From the IMG/VR virus record IMGVR_UViG_3300025379_000021, positions 1 to 45,384 of that record: a stretch of 45,384 bases of DNA, one strand, 5' to 3'. How positions within the stretch are numbered: the first letter of the stretch is position 1; the number at the start of each line of letters is the position of its first letter. The translations under genes were made by a program, and so were the position numbers. This document shows, piece after piece, positions 1 through 8,046 of the stretch. Origin of the DNA: a virus. The notes below the pieces were generated by a model. The model was not told the DNA's origin. It made no database searches and saw only the letters and a program-made list of their open reading frames with translations.

Positions 1-1
1 A

Positions 2-361
2 TCCAAGGCGGCTGGACTTTCCGTTGCTCAGGAACTCCGCACCCACTTTGCGCGGGAAAATTGGGGAATTCAACTTGTAGATCCCGGTAGAGGGGATAAA
101 GTTGCACGTACTTACGCAATTCAACATCTTTTCGCGGAGGGGATGATTTACGCCCCCGACATGGAATGGGCGGAAAAAGTCATTGAGCAAGCGGAATCGT
201 TCCCCAAGTCAAAGCATGACGACTTGGTTGATAGCATGACGCAAGCACTGTCACACTTGCGTGTTATAGGTTTTGCACGTAAACCAGTAGAAATAGTAGC
301 GGATAAGACTGAAAGTATGCTATATAAGTCCAGTCGCAATCAACAATTGTACCCGGTGTAA
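2..361 (+). CDS. terL: Terminase large subunit, C-terminal end (5' truncated)
   Basis: The reading frame is open from the first bases of the window to a TAA at 359-361, giving about 119 residues; the start lies outside. This is the C-terminal nuclease part of the packaging motor, which cuts concatemeric DNA at the portal. The supporting motif is the KHDDLVDS segment about 40 residues from the end, matching the late Asp-Asp metal-binding motif of the RNase H-like terminase nuclease. Further upstream, QLVDPGRGDKVAR fits the part of the same fold linking the strands. The portal gene follows after 3 bases, the usual terminase-portal order. An internal ATG at 143 is not a credible start because homologous sequence continues upstream. 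Confidence 0.85.
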   Translation, partial: SKAAGLSVAQELRTHFARENWGIQLVDPGRGDKVARTYAIQHLFAEGMIYAPDMEWAEKVIEQAESFPKSKHDDLVDSMTQALSHLRVIGFARKPVEIVADKTESMLYKSSRNQQLYPV

Positions 362-364
362 CCT

Positions 365-2509
365 ATGCCATTAGCGCCAATGAACATTCGCCAAGTTCCC
401 GTTTTGGGAAGTACGCCAGATGATTTCGGCGCATTTGATATGGATATGGCGGCGGAAAATGTTGAAAACGTTGAAGTTAATCCAAAATCCCCGTATGTAA
501 AAGTTGAATTGCCAGATGGTTCCGTAACTATTTCTTTTGGTGGACCTCAAAAGAAAGAAGACGAAGAGGATGGTGATTTCCACGAAAATCTTGCAATGCA
601 CTTGGATAATAGTTCATTAGGCCAAATTGCCAGTGAACTTGTGCGGTTAATTGAACAAGACAACGAATCCCGCCAAGAATTGCTCCAGCAATACGTCATG
701 GGCTTGGATTTGTTGGGAACTAAAATTGAAACGCCGCGTTCTAATGCTACGGACGGTTCTACGGCGGTTGAAGGACAAGCAACAGTCCGCCATCCATTGC
801 TTCTTGAGTCAATTGTACGGTTTCAAGCTAACGCCCGTGGTGAGTTGCTTCCATCCAGCGGCCCCGTAAAGATTCGTAACGATGGTTTGGACAGTGCCAA
901 TATTGATGTTCAGGCGGAAGCGTTAGAAAAAGACTTTAATCATTATCTTACGGTCACGGCATCCGAATATTATCCGGACACGGAACGTATGTTTTTTGCG
1001 TTGGGATTTGGCGGGACAACTTTTAAAAAAGTATACTATTGCCCAATCCGCCGCCGCCCAGTATCGGAATTTATAAGCATTCCAGAAATTATTGTCTCTA
1101 ATGCGGAAACGACTGTAGCTACAGCGCAGCGTATTACACACGTTATTAAGATGTCCCCAAGCACCTTAAAACGGTTACAATTGGTTGGAATGTATCGGAA
1201 TGTGCAACTTTCCGCCGCGCAACCCGCTAAAAATAACGTGGTTGAAGACAAATTAGAACAAATTATGGGTGTTATCCCCCGTAATATATCTAATACGGAC
1301 AACCAACCCCGCGAAATTTATGAGTGCTATTGCGAATTGGATTTGCCGGGTTATGAGCATGAGGACGATGAAGGACCAACAGGCCTTCAACTTCCTTACC
1401 GCGTCACCATTGATAAAACATCCTCTGAAATCTTAGAAATCCGTCGGTGGTGGAAAGAAGATGATGAGCAGTGTCTGCGTCGGCAAGTGTTTGTTGATTA
1501 TATCTTCGTACCCGGCTTTGGTTTCTACGGTTTGGGCCTTTTACATCTTGTGGGTAACACGACGATGGCGCTAACCGCTGGTTGGCGGTTGTGCATTGAT
1601 AACGGGATGTTTGCTAACTTTCCCGGTTTTTTGTACGCAAAGCAAGCGGGGCGGCAGAATACCAATGAGTTCCGTATTCCTCCCGGCGGCGGAATGCCTA
1701 TTGATACGGCTGGTCAGCCTATCCAATCCGCTATTATGCCCCTCCCATATCGCAGTGTAGACGGCCAGTTTCTTAGTTTGCTTGAATTAATTGAAACCAG
1801 CGGCCAGCGTATGGCTTCTACATCTGAAACCAACGTTGGCGAAGGCAATGCTGAAGCGCCAGTTGGGACAACAATTGCCCTTATTGAACAAGCGCAAAAA
1901 GTTATTTCCGCTGTTCACAAACGTATGCATGCGGCTCAAGCCCGTGAATTTCAACTTCTTAAAGATTTGTTTAAAGAATGCCCAGAAGCATTTTGGGAAA
2001 ATAACAAATATCCGGCTTATCAATGGACACCTGAAACGTTAATTAATGCGCTGGACAACATTAATCTTGTCCCCGTTGCTGACCCTAATACGCCGTCTCA
2101 TGCTGTGCGCATCCAAAAAGCAATGGCTATTAAACAATTGCAATCTCAAAACCCAACGCTTTACGACCCTAAAAAAGTTGATGAACGCATTTTGACGATG
2201 CTTGGGATTGAAGATGCGATGGATCTGTTTGTCCCACCAATGCCTCAAGGGCCACCGCCTCCTGACCCAGCATTGATGATGGCACAAGCTAAAATGATTG
2301 ACTCCCAAGCCAAAATGGCGGAAGTTAAAGTAAAAGCTGTTGACGCACAGGCTGACGCCCAGAACCATGCGGCTGACAGAGAAAGCAAAGAGCGGATTGC
2401 CATGTTGCAACTGGCCCGTGAAATTGCAGTTCATCCGGAGAGTGCTTCTACGGCGGAACAGTTTATTAAACCGGATATCCAAAATTTAGTTAGAAATCCT
2501 AACGTTTAA
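365..2509 (+). CDS. Portal protein (P22 gp1-like size)
   Basis: 714 residues, close to the length of P22 gp1 (725). It would form the dodecameric ring at the head vertex through which DNA enters and leaves. Position directly after the terminase and before scaffold and capsid genes supports the call, as does the segment near residues 140-170 (RHPLLLESIVRFQANARGEL), typical of this portal group. The last 100 residues are Pro-rich (PPMPQGPPPPDP) and then Ala/Lys/Asp-rich and strongly helical, suiting the C-terminal barrel or crown of P22-type portals. It starts at the first ATG, 3 bases after the terminase stop; the ribosome site is weak, suggesting coupling to terminase translation. Confidence 0.85.
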   Translation: MPLAPMNIRQVPVLGSTPDDFGAFDMDMAAENVENVEVNPKSPYVKVELPDGSVTISFGGPQKKEDEEDGDFHENLAMHLDNSSLGQIASELVRLIEQDNESRQELLQQYVMGLDLLGTKIETPRSNATDGSTAVEGQATVRHPLLLESIVRFQANARGELLPSSGPVKIRNDGLDSANIDVQAEALEKDFNHYLTVTASEYYPDTERMFFALGFGGTTFKKVYYCPIRRRPVSEFISIPEIIVSNAETTVATAQRITHVIKMSPSTLKRLQLVGMYRNVQLSAAQPAKNNVVEDKLEQIMGVIPRNISNTDNQPREIYECYCELDLPGYEHEDDEGPTGLQLPYRVTIDKTSSEILEIRRWWKEDDEQCLRRQVFVDYIFVPGFGFYGLGLLHLVGNTTMALTAGWRLCIDNGMFANFPGFLYAKQAGRQNTNEFRIPPGGGMPIDTAGQPIQSAIMPLPYRSVDGQFLSLLELIETSGQRMASTSETNVGEGNAEAPVGTTIALIEQAQKVISAVHKRMHAAQAREFQLLKDLFKECPEAFWENNKYPAYQWTPETLINALDNINLVPVADPNTPSHAVRIQKAMAIKQLQSQNPTLYDPKKVDERILTMLGIEDAMDLFVPPMPQGPPPPDPALMMAQAKMIDSQAKMAEVKVKAVDAQADAQNHAADRESKERIAMLQLAREIAVHPESASTAEQFIKPDIQNLVRNPNV

Positions 2510-2533
2510 TGCTGGACGCAGCAGGAGTATAAA

Positions 2534-4162
2534 ATGAGTGATTACAAGAAAGAAGCAAAAGCCGCATCAGCCGCAAAAATGCAGCGCATGGGCCTTAAGT
2601 TAGATGACGGCAGCAAATCGTTCACGGACGAACGCGGCGGTTCCCCTTTTGAAGGGTTGAACAGCGGTAATGCTGGAAAAATGCCAATCACCCCATCGCG
2701 GTTTAAACGTGGCGGTAAAGTAGCCCATGTTGTGGGCAAGCATGCCGCCAAAAACCTTGGCAAATCTGCCCGTAAAGGCCGGGAACATCATTCTGGTCTT
2801 GATGGGGTCAATCGCGTTGGCCGCATGATGAATACGGAAGATATTTCCGATAACATCCCGCCACAGCAAATTCCAATGCCAACGGCGCGTCCTAAAAATT
2901 TAAACCCTGTTCAGCCTCAAATTGCAACGAACGTGGGCCAATTTAACCGCAATCCAGCGGCTGGTTATCCTTTACAGCGCGGTATGCCGGGCCGTGGAGA
3001 TGGTGCGTTAAATCTTCCCTATAGTGGTTCTGCTAAAAAACCAATGCATTATATACCTCCAGAAGAAGGTGATCCGGGTTCGCCGGGATATGGCGATAAG
3101 CGCGGTGGCCGTATCCATCGTGCCCGTGGTGGCCTTTCAAGCATGAACCCCGCCAAACGCAAAGCCGCAGTTGGGGCAATGGTCGCACGTAAAAACAAGG
3201 CTGGCGCACCATCCGCACCGCCTTCTTCGCGTGGCATTCTTTCATCCGCAGTTAACCCGTCTTCTGGCCTTGTTCCAATTCCGGGCCGCAAGCACGGCGG
3301 CGCTGCAAAGCACCCAGATGTTGCGGAAGATCGCAAATTGGTTAAGCAGATGGTTAAGCCATCGGCGCTTAAAGACCGCGCCCATAAACTTTCGGGCGGT
3401 AGGCTTGGTAAATACCTCAATCAAGCTATGGAAAATTATGTCAAATCGCCAGATGATCCCAAAAATAAACAGAGAATGACGGATGGCGTTCAAATGGCCG
3501 CGTCTAAAATTTCTGGTGGATCGGGCGCAAAAGTTCCAGCTACTTATAAAGAAGGTGGCCGCGCCCATAAACTTTCGGGCGGCGCATTGGTTAATTATAT
3601 TAATTCCGCATCGGCGGATATGGGCAAAACTGGCGCAAAACAGCCATTTGATTTTAACCGGGCAAGCAAAAGAAGCGAAGGAGTTGATTTAGCTGCAAGA
3701 AAATTAGCTAATCAAAATGTAAACGTACCCGCATCTAATGATGGAATGAATAAAGGTGGCCGCGCTCATCGCGCATCCGGCGGTCGCACTAAAGGCAAAA
3801 CCAACGTTAACATCATTATTTCACCACAATCTGGGCAGGGTCAATCGCCTTTGGGCGCTGGCGTTGGTATGGGGCAACCTCCTGTCCCACCAATGATGCC
3901 CCCTGTGCCACCACAAATGCCACCTCAGGGCATGATGCCTCCGGGCGCAATGCCGCCAGCAGGTGGTCAACAGCTTCCTCCGCAACTCATGGCCGCTCTT
4001 GCTGCCAAGGGTGGCGCAGGTGGACTCCCTCCTATGGCCCGCAAATCGGGCGGTCGCGTAGGTCAGGGAATGCCAAAATACCAAGAAGAAGATTATGGTT
4101 CCGGATCTGGCCTTGGTCGTTTGGAAAAGAAAAAATGGCCTACAGCAAACGGAACTGAATAA
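2534..4162 (+). CDS. Gly/Lys/Arg-rich repeat protein, probable virion component
   Basis: 542 residues, very basic, rich in Gly, Pro, Lys and Arg, and probably largely disordered. It carries at least six copies of a Gly-Gly-(Arg/Lys) motif such as KRGGRIHRARGG (about residue 188) and KSGGRVGQG (about residue 507). Residues 282-409 hold a tandem duplication of a roughly 61-67 residue unit beginning RAHKLSGG. Residues 420-490 are Pro/Met/Gln-rich (PPMMPPVPPQMPPQG). The gene has a good ribosome site (CAGGAGTATAAA) and lies between portal and co-chaperonin. No enzymatic motif is visible. A packaged DNA-binding or head-internal protein is plausible given its charge, but that is inference. Confidence 0.75.
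   Translation: MSDYKKEAKAASAAKMQRMGLKLDDGSKSFTDERGGSPFEGLNSGNAGKMPITPSRFKRGGKVAHVVGKHAAKNLGKSARKGREHHSGLDGVNRVGRMMNTEDISDNIPPQQIPMPTARPKNLNPVQPQIATNVGQFNRNPAAGYPLQRGMPGRGDGALNLPYSGSAKKPMHYIPPEEGDPGSPGYGDKRGGRIHRARGGLSSMNPAKRKAAVGAMVARKNKAGAPSAPPSSRGILSSAVNPSSGLVPIPGRKHGGAAKHPDVAEDRKLVKQMVKPSALKDRAHKLSGGRLGKYLNQAMENYVKSPDDPKNKQRMTDGVQMAASKISGGSGAKVPATYKEGGRAHKLSGGALVNYINSASADMGKTGAKQPFDFNRASKRSEGVDLAARKLANQNVNVPASNDGMNKGGRAHRASGGRTKGKTNVNIIISPQSGQGQSPLGAGVGMGQPPVPPMMPPVPPQMPPQGMMPPGAMPPAGGQQLPPQLMAALAAKGGAGGLPPMARKSGGRVGQGMPKYQEEDYGSGSGLGRLEKKKWPTANGTE
3376..3582 (+). repeat. 24-bp exact direct repeat marking a tandem coding duplication
   Basis: The 24 bases at 3376-3399 recur exactly at 3559-3582, 183 bases (61 codons) apart, in frame inside the Gly/Lys-rich gene. 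They encode RAHKLSGG. A degenerate third copy lies near 3757-3785 and encodes RAHRASGG. The protein sequence between copies is only loosely alike (conserved GV..AA.K and VPA positions), so the DNA identity is higher at the motif than in the rest of the unit. Confidence 0.8.
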
Positions 4163-4170
4163 GGAGTCTT

Positions 4171-4383
4171 ATGGCTGGACTTGATTTGCTCCTCTACCGC
4201 AAATTAGAGGAGCGCATTGATGAGGAAAGGGAGAAACAGGCAGAGAGCATTCTGAACGGTTTCTCCCAAAACTATGAGGACTACAAGAACCGCGTTGGGT
4301 ATTTAAAAGGATTATCCGACGCACTTATCTGGGCGAAGGAGGCAATGGAAGACATTGTCGGCATTGATAGAAAAGCGAGATAA
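4171..4383 (+). CDS. Small helical protein of the head gene cluster, unknown function
   Basis: 70 residues, charged and almost certainly alpha-helical (LEERIDEEREKQAESIL, then a GYLKGLSDALIWAKEAM amphipathic segment). It starts with ATG after GGAGTCTT, 8 bases after the preceding stop, and ends 3 bases before the GroES-like gene. Similar short helical proteins often sit between portal and scaffold genes in uncultured phages, but I cannot attach a function. A minor scaffold or assembly factor would fit its place. Confidence 0.7.
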   Translation: MAGLDLLLYRKLEERIDEEREKQAESILNGFSQNYEDYKNRVGYLKGLSDALIWAKEAMEDIVGIDRKAR

Positions 4384-4386
4384 ACG

Positions 4387-4785
4387 ATGAAGACTGCTAC
4401 TATGAAAATGCTCCATGCGGCTGACCCCGCAGCGGAGTTAAAAACTGCGATTGGTGACATTTCCAAAATTCAAGTAATGCACAACAACATTCTCTGCGCC
4501 GTATATAAGCGGCCAGAACGTACGGCCTCCGGCCTTTACCTCTCAGACGGTATCCGCAAAGAAGACGAATATCAGGGCAAGGTAGTTCTTGTGCTGAAAA
4601 AAGGTCCTATTGCGTTCAAAGATGACGATAAAACGGCTTTTGCTGGACAGGATGTAAACATAGGCGATTGGATTGTTCTGCGTTCGTCAGACGGTTGGAA
4701 ATTGAACATTAACGGTGTTCTTTGCCACGTCATTCAAGATGTTCAAATTAAAATGGTCATCCCAGAGCCAGATATGGCGTTTTAA
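4387..4785 (+). CDS. GroES-like co-chaperonin
   Basis: 132 residues. Co-chaperonins cap GroEL and release folded substrate; phage versions such as T4 gp31 replace host GroES to fold the capsid protein. The core from about residue 27 (MHNNILCAVYKRPERTASGLYL) matches the first beta strand and mobile loop region of GroES. EYQGKVVLVLKKGP, then VNIGDWIVLRSSDGWKLNINGV, follows the GroES pattern of G.V...G.G and V..GD.V......G. Gene position three genes before the capsid protein agrees with a capsid-folding role. It is longer than host GroES (about 97 residues), mainly through N- and C-terminal extensions. No GroEL gene is in the window, so it would work with host GroEL. Confidence 0.78.
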   Translation: MKTATMKMLHAADPAAELKTAIGDISKIQVMHNNILCAVYKRPERTASGLYLSDGIRKEDEYQGKVVLVLKKGPIAFKDDDKTAFAGQDVNIGDWIVLRSSDGWKLNINGVLCHVIQDVQIKMVIPEPDMAF

Positions 4786-4795
4786 GGAGGTATAA

Positions 4796-5731
4796 ATGTC
4801 AGAATTAGAAGCTGCTGAAGTAACAGTTACAACCCCCAATGCACCTCAAAACATAGATTTTGACCTTGGTGCAACGCAAAATGAACCCGTTGCAAAAGTT
4901 GAAACGCCTAAACAAGACGATGGCGTTGAACTTTTAAAACGCCAATTGAGTGAAAAACAGCGTGAAGCTGAAGAAATTCGTCGTCAAAAATTTGAGGCGG
5001 AACGATATGCTCAAAAAGCCCAACAAGAAGTTAAAACATATCAGGTTCAGGCTCAAGACAATCAATTAACGGCATTTGTTAACGCAATTGCCAGCTTTGA
5101 GCGTGATGCTGAGATGCTTGAGCGGGATTATGCTAACACTTTATCAGAAGGTGATTACGCAAAAGCCGCCAAATTACAGCGCCAAATGGCACAAGTTGAA
5201 TCAAAACTTATTCAATTGTCTCAAGGCAAAGAAGCTGTTCAAGAAAAACTTAATTATGAGCGGCAAATGCTTGAGCAACAACGCCGTCAACCGCAACCGC
5301 AGTACGAACAACAGCCTACTGACCCAATTGAAGCGCAAATTCAATCGGTTAAAAGCCCAACTTCACAAGCTTGGCTGCGTTCTCACCGTGATGTTCTTGC
5401 TGATCCGGTCAAAACAAAACTTATGACCGCCGCACATTATGAAGCTGACGCTCTTAATATTCAACCAGATACCCCAGAATATTTTGCACACATTGAAAGC
5501 AAAGTTTATGGCGGTGAACCTGTACAACAAACTGTACAACAACCCCGCCAACGCCAAGCTATGGCGGCTGCACCCGTTTCGCGCACCAATTCAGCGCAAA
5601 CTTTCCGTGCTGGTCAACAAGTTACTATGACCTTAAGCCCTGCGGAACGTCAAGCTGCCCGCGATATTGATATGAGTGACGAAGAATACCTTGAAGCTAA
5701 ATTATATTACCAACAAAAGAACATGTTGTGA
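4796..5731 (+). CDS. Probable scaffolding protein
   Basis: 311 residues. Scaffolding proteins line the prohead, guide capsid assembly and then leave or are degraded. The sequence has the usual composition: an acidic disordered N-terminus, a long coiled coil (about residues 40-160, rich in Gln, Glu, Lys and Arg), a Gln/Pro linker (QRRQPQPQYEQQP) and a more ordered end with SPAERQAARDIDMSDEEYLEAK. It has a strong ribosome site (AAGGAGGTATAA). It sits between the co-chaperonin and capsid genes. I see no protease active site. The assignment rests on composition and order, not on a conserved motif. Confidence 0.65.
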   Translation: MSELEAAEVTVTTPNAPQNIDFDLGATQNEPVAKVETPKQDDGVELLKRQLSEKQREAEEIRRQKFEAERYAQKAQQEVKTYQVQAQDNQLTAFVNAIASFERDAEMLERDYANTLSEGDYAKAAKLQRQMAQVESKLIQLSQGKEAVQEKLNYERQMLEQQRRQPQPQYEQQPTDPIEAQIQSVKSPTSQAWLRSHRDVLADPVKTKLMTAAHYEADALNIQPDTPEYFAHIESKVYGGEPVQQTVQQPRQRQAMAAAPVSRTNSAQTFRAGQQVTMTLSPAERQAARDIDMSDEEYLEAKLYYQQKNML

Positions 5732-5739
5732 GGTAATCC

Positions 5740-6327
5740 ATGTCAGAAGCAGTCAAACGCGGCCCCGGACGGCCATCTAAAGCCCCAATTACAGAACAAA
5801 TGGAACAAAACATGACCGAATTACGCCAAAATGACGCCCCAGAGTTGGGTGTAGCCCCAGTTACCCGTGGCCTACGTGAAGCTGCGCTTCGTGCTGAAGA
5901 ATTGCGGGCCAGAATGAACGATGATTCAATGGACCCATCAATGTATGATGAGTTCTACATCGATCCACGTAAGATTCCAGAAGGTTGGGATTACAATTGG
6001 AAACGGGAATCCATCGCGGGCATGACAGATGAGCAGAATATGCTTGAAATGCGGTCTGGCGGTTGGGAACCAGTGGATACCCGCCGTCATCCGGACATGA
6101 TGCCTATTGGTCATAACGGTGCAATACGCAAAAAAGGCATGATTCTTATGGAACGTCCTAAAGAAATCACGGACATTGCCAAGGATCGGGAACTTTCCAC
6201 CGCCCGTGAACTGGTTAACCAGAAAGAAAAGGCTTTGGGCATCGCCCCAGCAGGTACTTTTGAGCGTGACCGTAAGCAAACGGGCATCAAAAGGTCCTAT
6301 GAGCCAATGCAGATTCCACGCGTATAA
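5740..6327 (+). CDS. Virion-associated protein with AT-hook-like N-terminus
   Basis: 195 residues. The first 16 include KRGPGRPSKAP, which resembles an AT-hook (core G-R-P flanked by basic residues) and could bind the minor groove. The middle has conserved-looking aromatic stretches (GWDYNWKRESIAGM; RSGGWEPVDTRRHPDM), a pattern I recognise from uncultured marine and freshwater phages in the gene before the capsid operon, where function is not known. The end is basic and helical. It closes the first head operon: a strong terminator follows 2 bases after the stop. Confidence 0.7.
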   Translation: MSEAVKRGPGRPSKAPITEQMEQNMTELRQNDAPELGVAPVTRGLREAALRAEELRARMNDDSMDPSMYDEFYIDPRKIPEGWDYNWKRESIAGMTDEQNMLEMRSGGWEPVDTRRHPDMMPIGHNGAIRKKGMILMERPKEITDIAKDRELSTARELVNQKEKALGIAPAGTFERDRKQTGIKRSYEPMQIPRV

Positions 6328-6329
6328 TA

Positions 6330-6353
6330 AAAAGGGGGTTTCGGCCCCCTTTT
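6330..6353 (+). terminator. Rho-independent terminator before the capsid operon
   Basis: AAAAGGGGG (6330-6338) pairs with CCCCCTTTT (6345-6353) around a TTTCGG loop, a 9-bp stem ending in a T run. The A run on the other side would make it work in both directions. It separates the portal/scaffold genes from the decoration and capsid genes, so the latter probably have their own promoter. Confidence 0.85.
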
Positions 6354-6357
6354 CCTA

Positions 6358-6398
6358 TTGCACTATGTTTTAAACAGTGTTATAGGACCCCTTATAAC
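6358..6398 (+). promoter_or_regulatory. Candidate promoter with palindrome for the capsid operon
   Basis: TTGCAC (6358-6363) lies exactly 17 bases before TATAGG (6381-6386), a weak sigma70-like pair just after the terminator. The -10 box falls inside an inverted repeat: GTTATA (6379-6384) and TATAAC (6393-6398). A second imperfect repeat (CACTATGTTT/AAACAGTG, 6361-6379) covers the spacer. The palindromes may be an activator or repressor site. The transcript would have a leader of about 90 bases. Spacing and context support this; the box scores are poor. Confidence 0.35.
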
Positions 6399-6432
6399 TC
6401 CATTACGCGCCGTAGTGGGCTTCCCCATGTTG

Positions 6433-6463
6433 GATAAATAAAGACACGCTGTCTGATTTTATC
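6433..6463 (+). promoter_or_regulatory. Leader hairpin upstream of the decoration/capsid genes
   Basis: AGACA (6442-6446) and TGTCT (6450-6454) form a 5-bp stem with a CGC loop. After a 3x3 internal loop it extends with GATAAA (6433-6438) and TTTATC (6458-6463). The structure ends 8 bases before the ribosome site AAGGAG (6472-6477). It may stabilise the highly expressed capsid message or tune its translation. It lacks the T run of a terminator. Confidence 0.4.
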
Positions 6464-6483
6464 CTACTGAAAAGGAGCGACCT

Positions 6484-7095
6484 ATGGCGAACACTTCTGC
6501 GCCCAATGGTTTCGTACTTGCAGGGTTTCTGGACGGACGTAATGGTTCATTGGGCCAATCGGCGTATCAGATCCAATCTGGCTATTCTTCAAACATCTTC
6601 TCCGGTGACCCCGTACAGATTTCTGGCGGTTATGTAATCGCTGGCGCTGGCGGCACGACTGCCGTTCTTGGTGTCTTCATCGGTTGCGAATACTACAATT
6701 CGTCCGTAAACAAAGTTGTCTGGTCGCCTTACTGGCCCGCCAGCACGACCGTACCATCGGGTACGACGATTACGGCCTACGTAATTGTTGACCCACAGGC
6801 TACGTTTAACGTTCAGTCTTCGGGTTCGGCAGCAGTTACTCAGGCTCAGGTCAATTCTAACATTGACTACGCTGGTAACTCACCTGCATCGCCAGCCGCT
6901 TACCAACTTTTGACTGGTCAGTCGACTGCATATGCTAACCAAGCCAACATCAGCACGTCTACGACGTATGCTTTCCGTATTCTTTCGCTCATCACTGCAC
7001 CTCCGGGCGCAAACGGCACGGATACGACGACTGCATACAACCGTATCATCGTTGCTTTCAACAACCAGTCCTTCCGCCTGACGGCTGGGTCGTAA
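6484..7095 (+). CDS. Probable head decoration/stabilisation protein
   Basis: 203 residues, beta-rich with many Thr, Ser, Ala and Gly. It starts MANTSAPNGFVLAGFLDG, and the segment NIFSGDPVQISGGYV followed by GVFIGCEYYN and VVWSPYWPA fits a family I recognise from uncultured phages immediately upstream of the capsid gene. The likely role is cementing capsid hexamers, inferred from size, composition and location. It is the first gene after the terminator, promoter and leader hairpin, with AAGGAG 6 bases before the ATG. A head-fibre base is an alternative. Confidence 0.65.
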   Translation: MANTSAPNGFVLAGFLDGRNGSLGQSAYQIQSGYSSNIFSGDPVQISGGYVIAGAGGTTAVLGVFIGCEYYNSSVNKVVWSPYWPASTTVPSGTTITAYVIVDPQATFNVQSSGSAAVTQAQVNSNIDYAGNSPASPAAYQLLTGQSTAYANQANISTSTTYAFRILSLITAPPGANGTDTTTAYNRIIVAFNNQSFRLTAGS

Positions 7096-7110
7096 TAGGA
7101 GTAAGTTCAA

Positions 7111-8028
7111 ATGGCTATTAATCTCAGTCAGATTCGTGACCTTCTCCTCCCCGGCCTCCGTGGAGTTGAAGGTAAATATTCGCAGATTCCATCCCAGTAC
7201 GACAAGGTGTTCGAAATCACCAAGTCGAACATGGCTTTGGAACGCACCGCTGAAATGCGTTACCTTGGTCTTGCTCAGTTGAAGCAAGAAGGTGGTAACA
7301 CGCAGTTCGATAACGCCGCTGGTGAGCGTTACGTGTACAACCAAGAGCATAACGAAATTGCACTTGGCTACGCGATCACCCGTAAGGCTATCGACGACAA
7401 CCTCTACAAAGCTCAGTTCAAGCCAACCAACCTTGGTCTTACTGAATCGTTCCATCAGACCAAAGAAATTTACGCGGCTAACGTGCTTAACACGGCGACC
7501 ACGTACAATGCATCCATCGGCGCTGACGGTGTGGCACTTTGCTCCACGTCGCATCCTATCGATGGCGGTCTGACGATTGCTAATACCCCAACTGTACAGG
7601 TCGATCTGAACGAAGCAACCTTGCTTAACGCAATGGTTTCTATCCGACAGAACTTCCGTGATATCGCTGGCATCAAGATTTTTGCCCGTGGTCGTAAGTT
7701 GATTGTTCCTCCTTCACTTGAACCAGTTGCTATTCGTCTTACAAAGACGCAGCTTCGTCCGGGTACGGCAGATAACGATACCAACGCGATCCTCTTTACG
7801 GGTGGCGGTCTGCCAGAAGGCTACATGGTCATGGACTTCTTGACCTCCAACTACGCTTGGTTCCTCTTAACAAACATTAAGGGTCTTGTGTACATGGAGC
7901 GCATTCCATTCGAAATGGACATGCAAGTCGACTTCACGACAGATAACCTTCTTGTTAAGGGCTATGAGCGTTATTCTCTGGGCTATTACAACTGGCGTTC
8001 TATCTACGGTTCGTTCCCAACTTCGTAA
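7111..8028 (+). CDS. Major capsid protein (HK97 fold, Mu gpT-like)
   Basis: 305 residues. It builds the icosahedral shell. The N-terminal helix (SQIRDLLLPGLRGVEGKYSQ), the long middle helix (TESFHQTKEIYAANVLNTAT) and the GRKLIVPPSLEPVAIRL strand followed by GYMVMDFLTSNYAWFLLTN are the pattern of Mu gpT-like HK97-fold capsid proteins. There is no long N-terminal delta domain, consistent with a separate scaffold gene. The gene is compact, has a good ribosome site (TAGGAG) and lies between decoration and structural genes. Its wobble positions look more C/G-ending than the early genes, in line with high expression. Confidence 0.85.
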   Translation: MAINLSQIRDLLLPGLRGVEGKYSQIPSQYDKVFEITKSNMALERTAEMRYLGLAQLKQEGGNTQFDNAAGERYVYNQEHNEIALGYAITRKAIDDNLYKAQFKPTNLGLTESFHQTKEIYAANVLNTATTYNASIGADGVALCSTSHPIDGGLTIANTPTVQVDLNEATLLNAMVSIRQNFRDIAGIKIFARGRKLIVPPSLEPVAIRLTKTQLRPGTADNDTNAILFTGGGLPEGYMVMDFLTSNYAWFLLTNIKGLVYMERIPFEMDMQVDFTTDNLLVKGYERYSLGYYNWRSIYGSFPTS

Positions 8029-8046
8029 GTTAAAGGAGAAGTCAAC

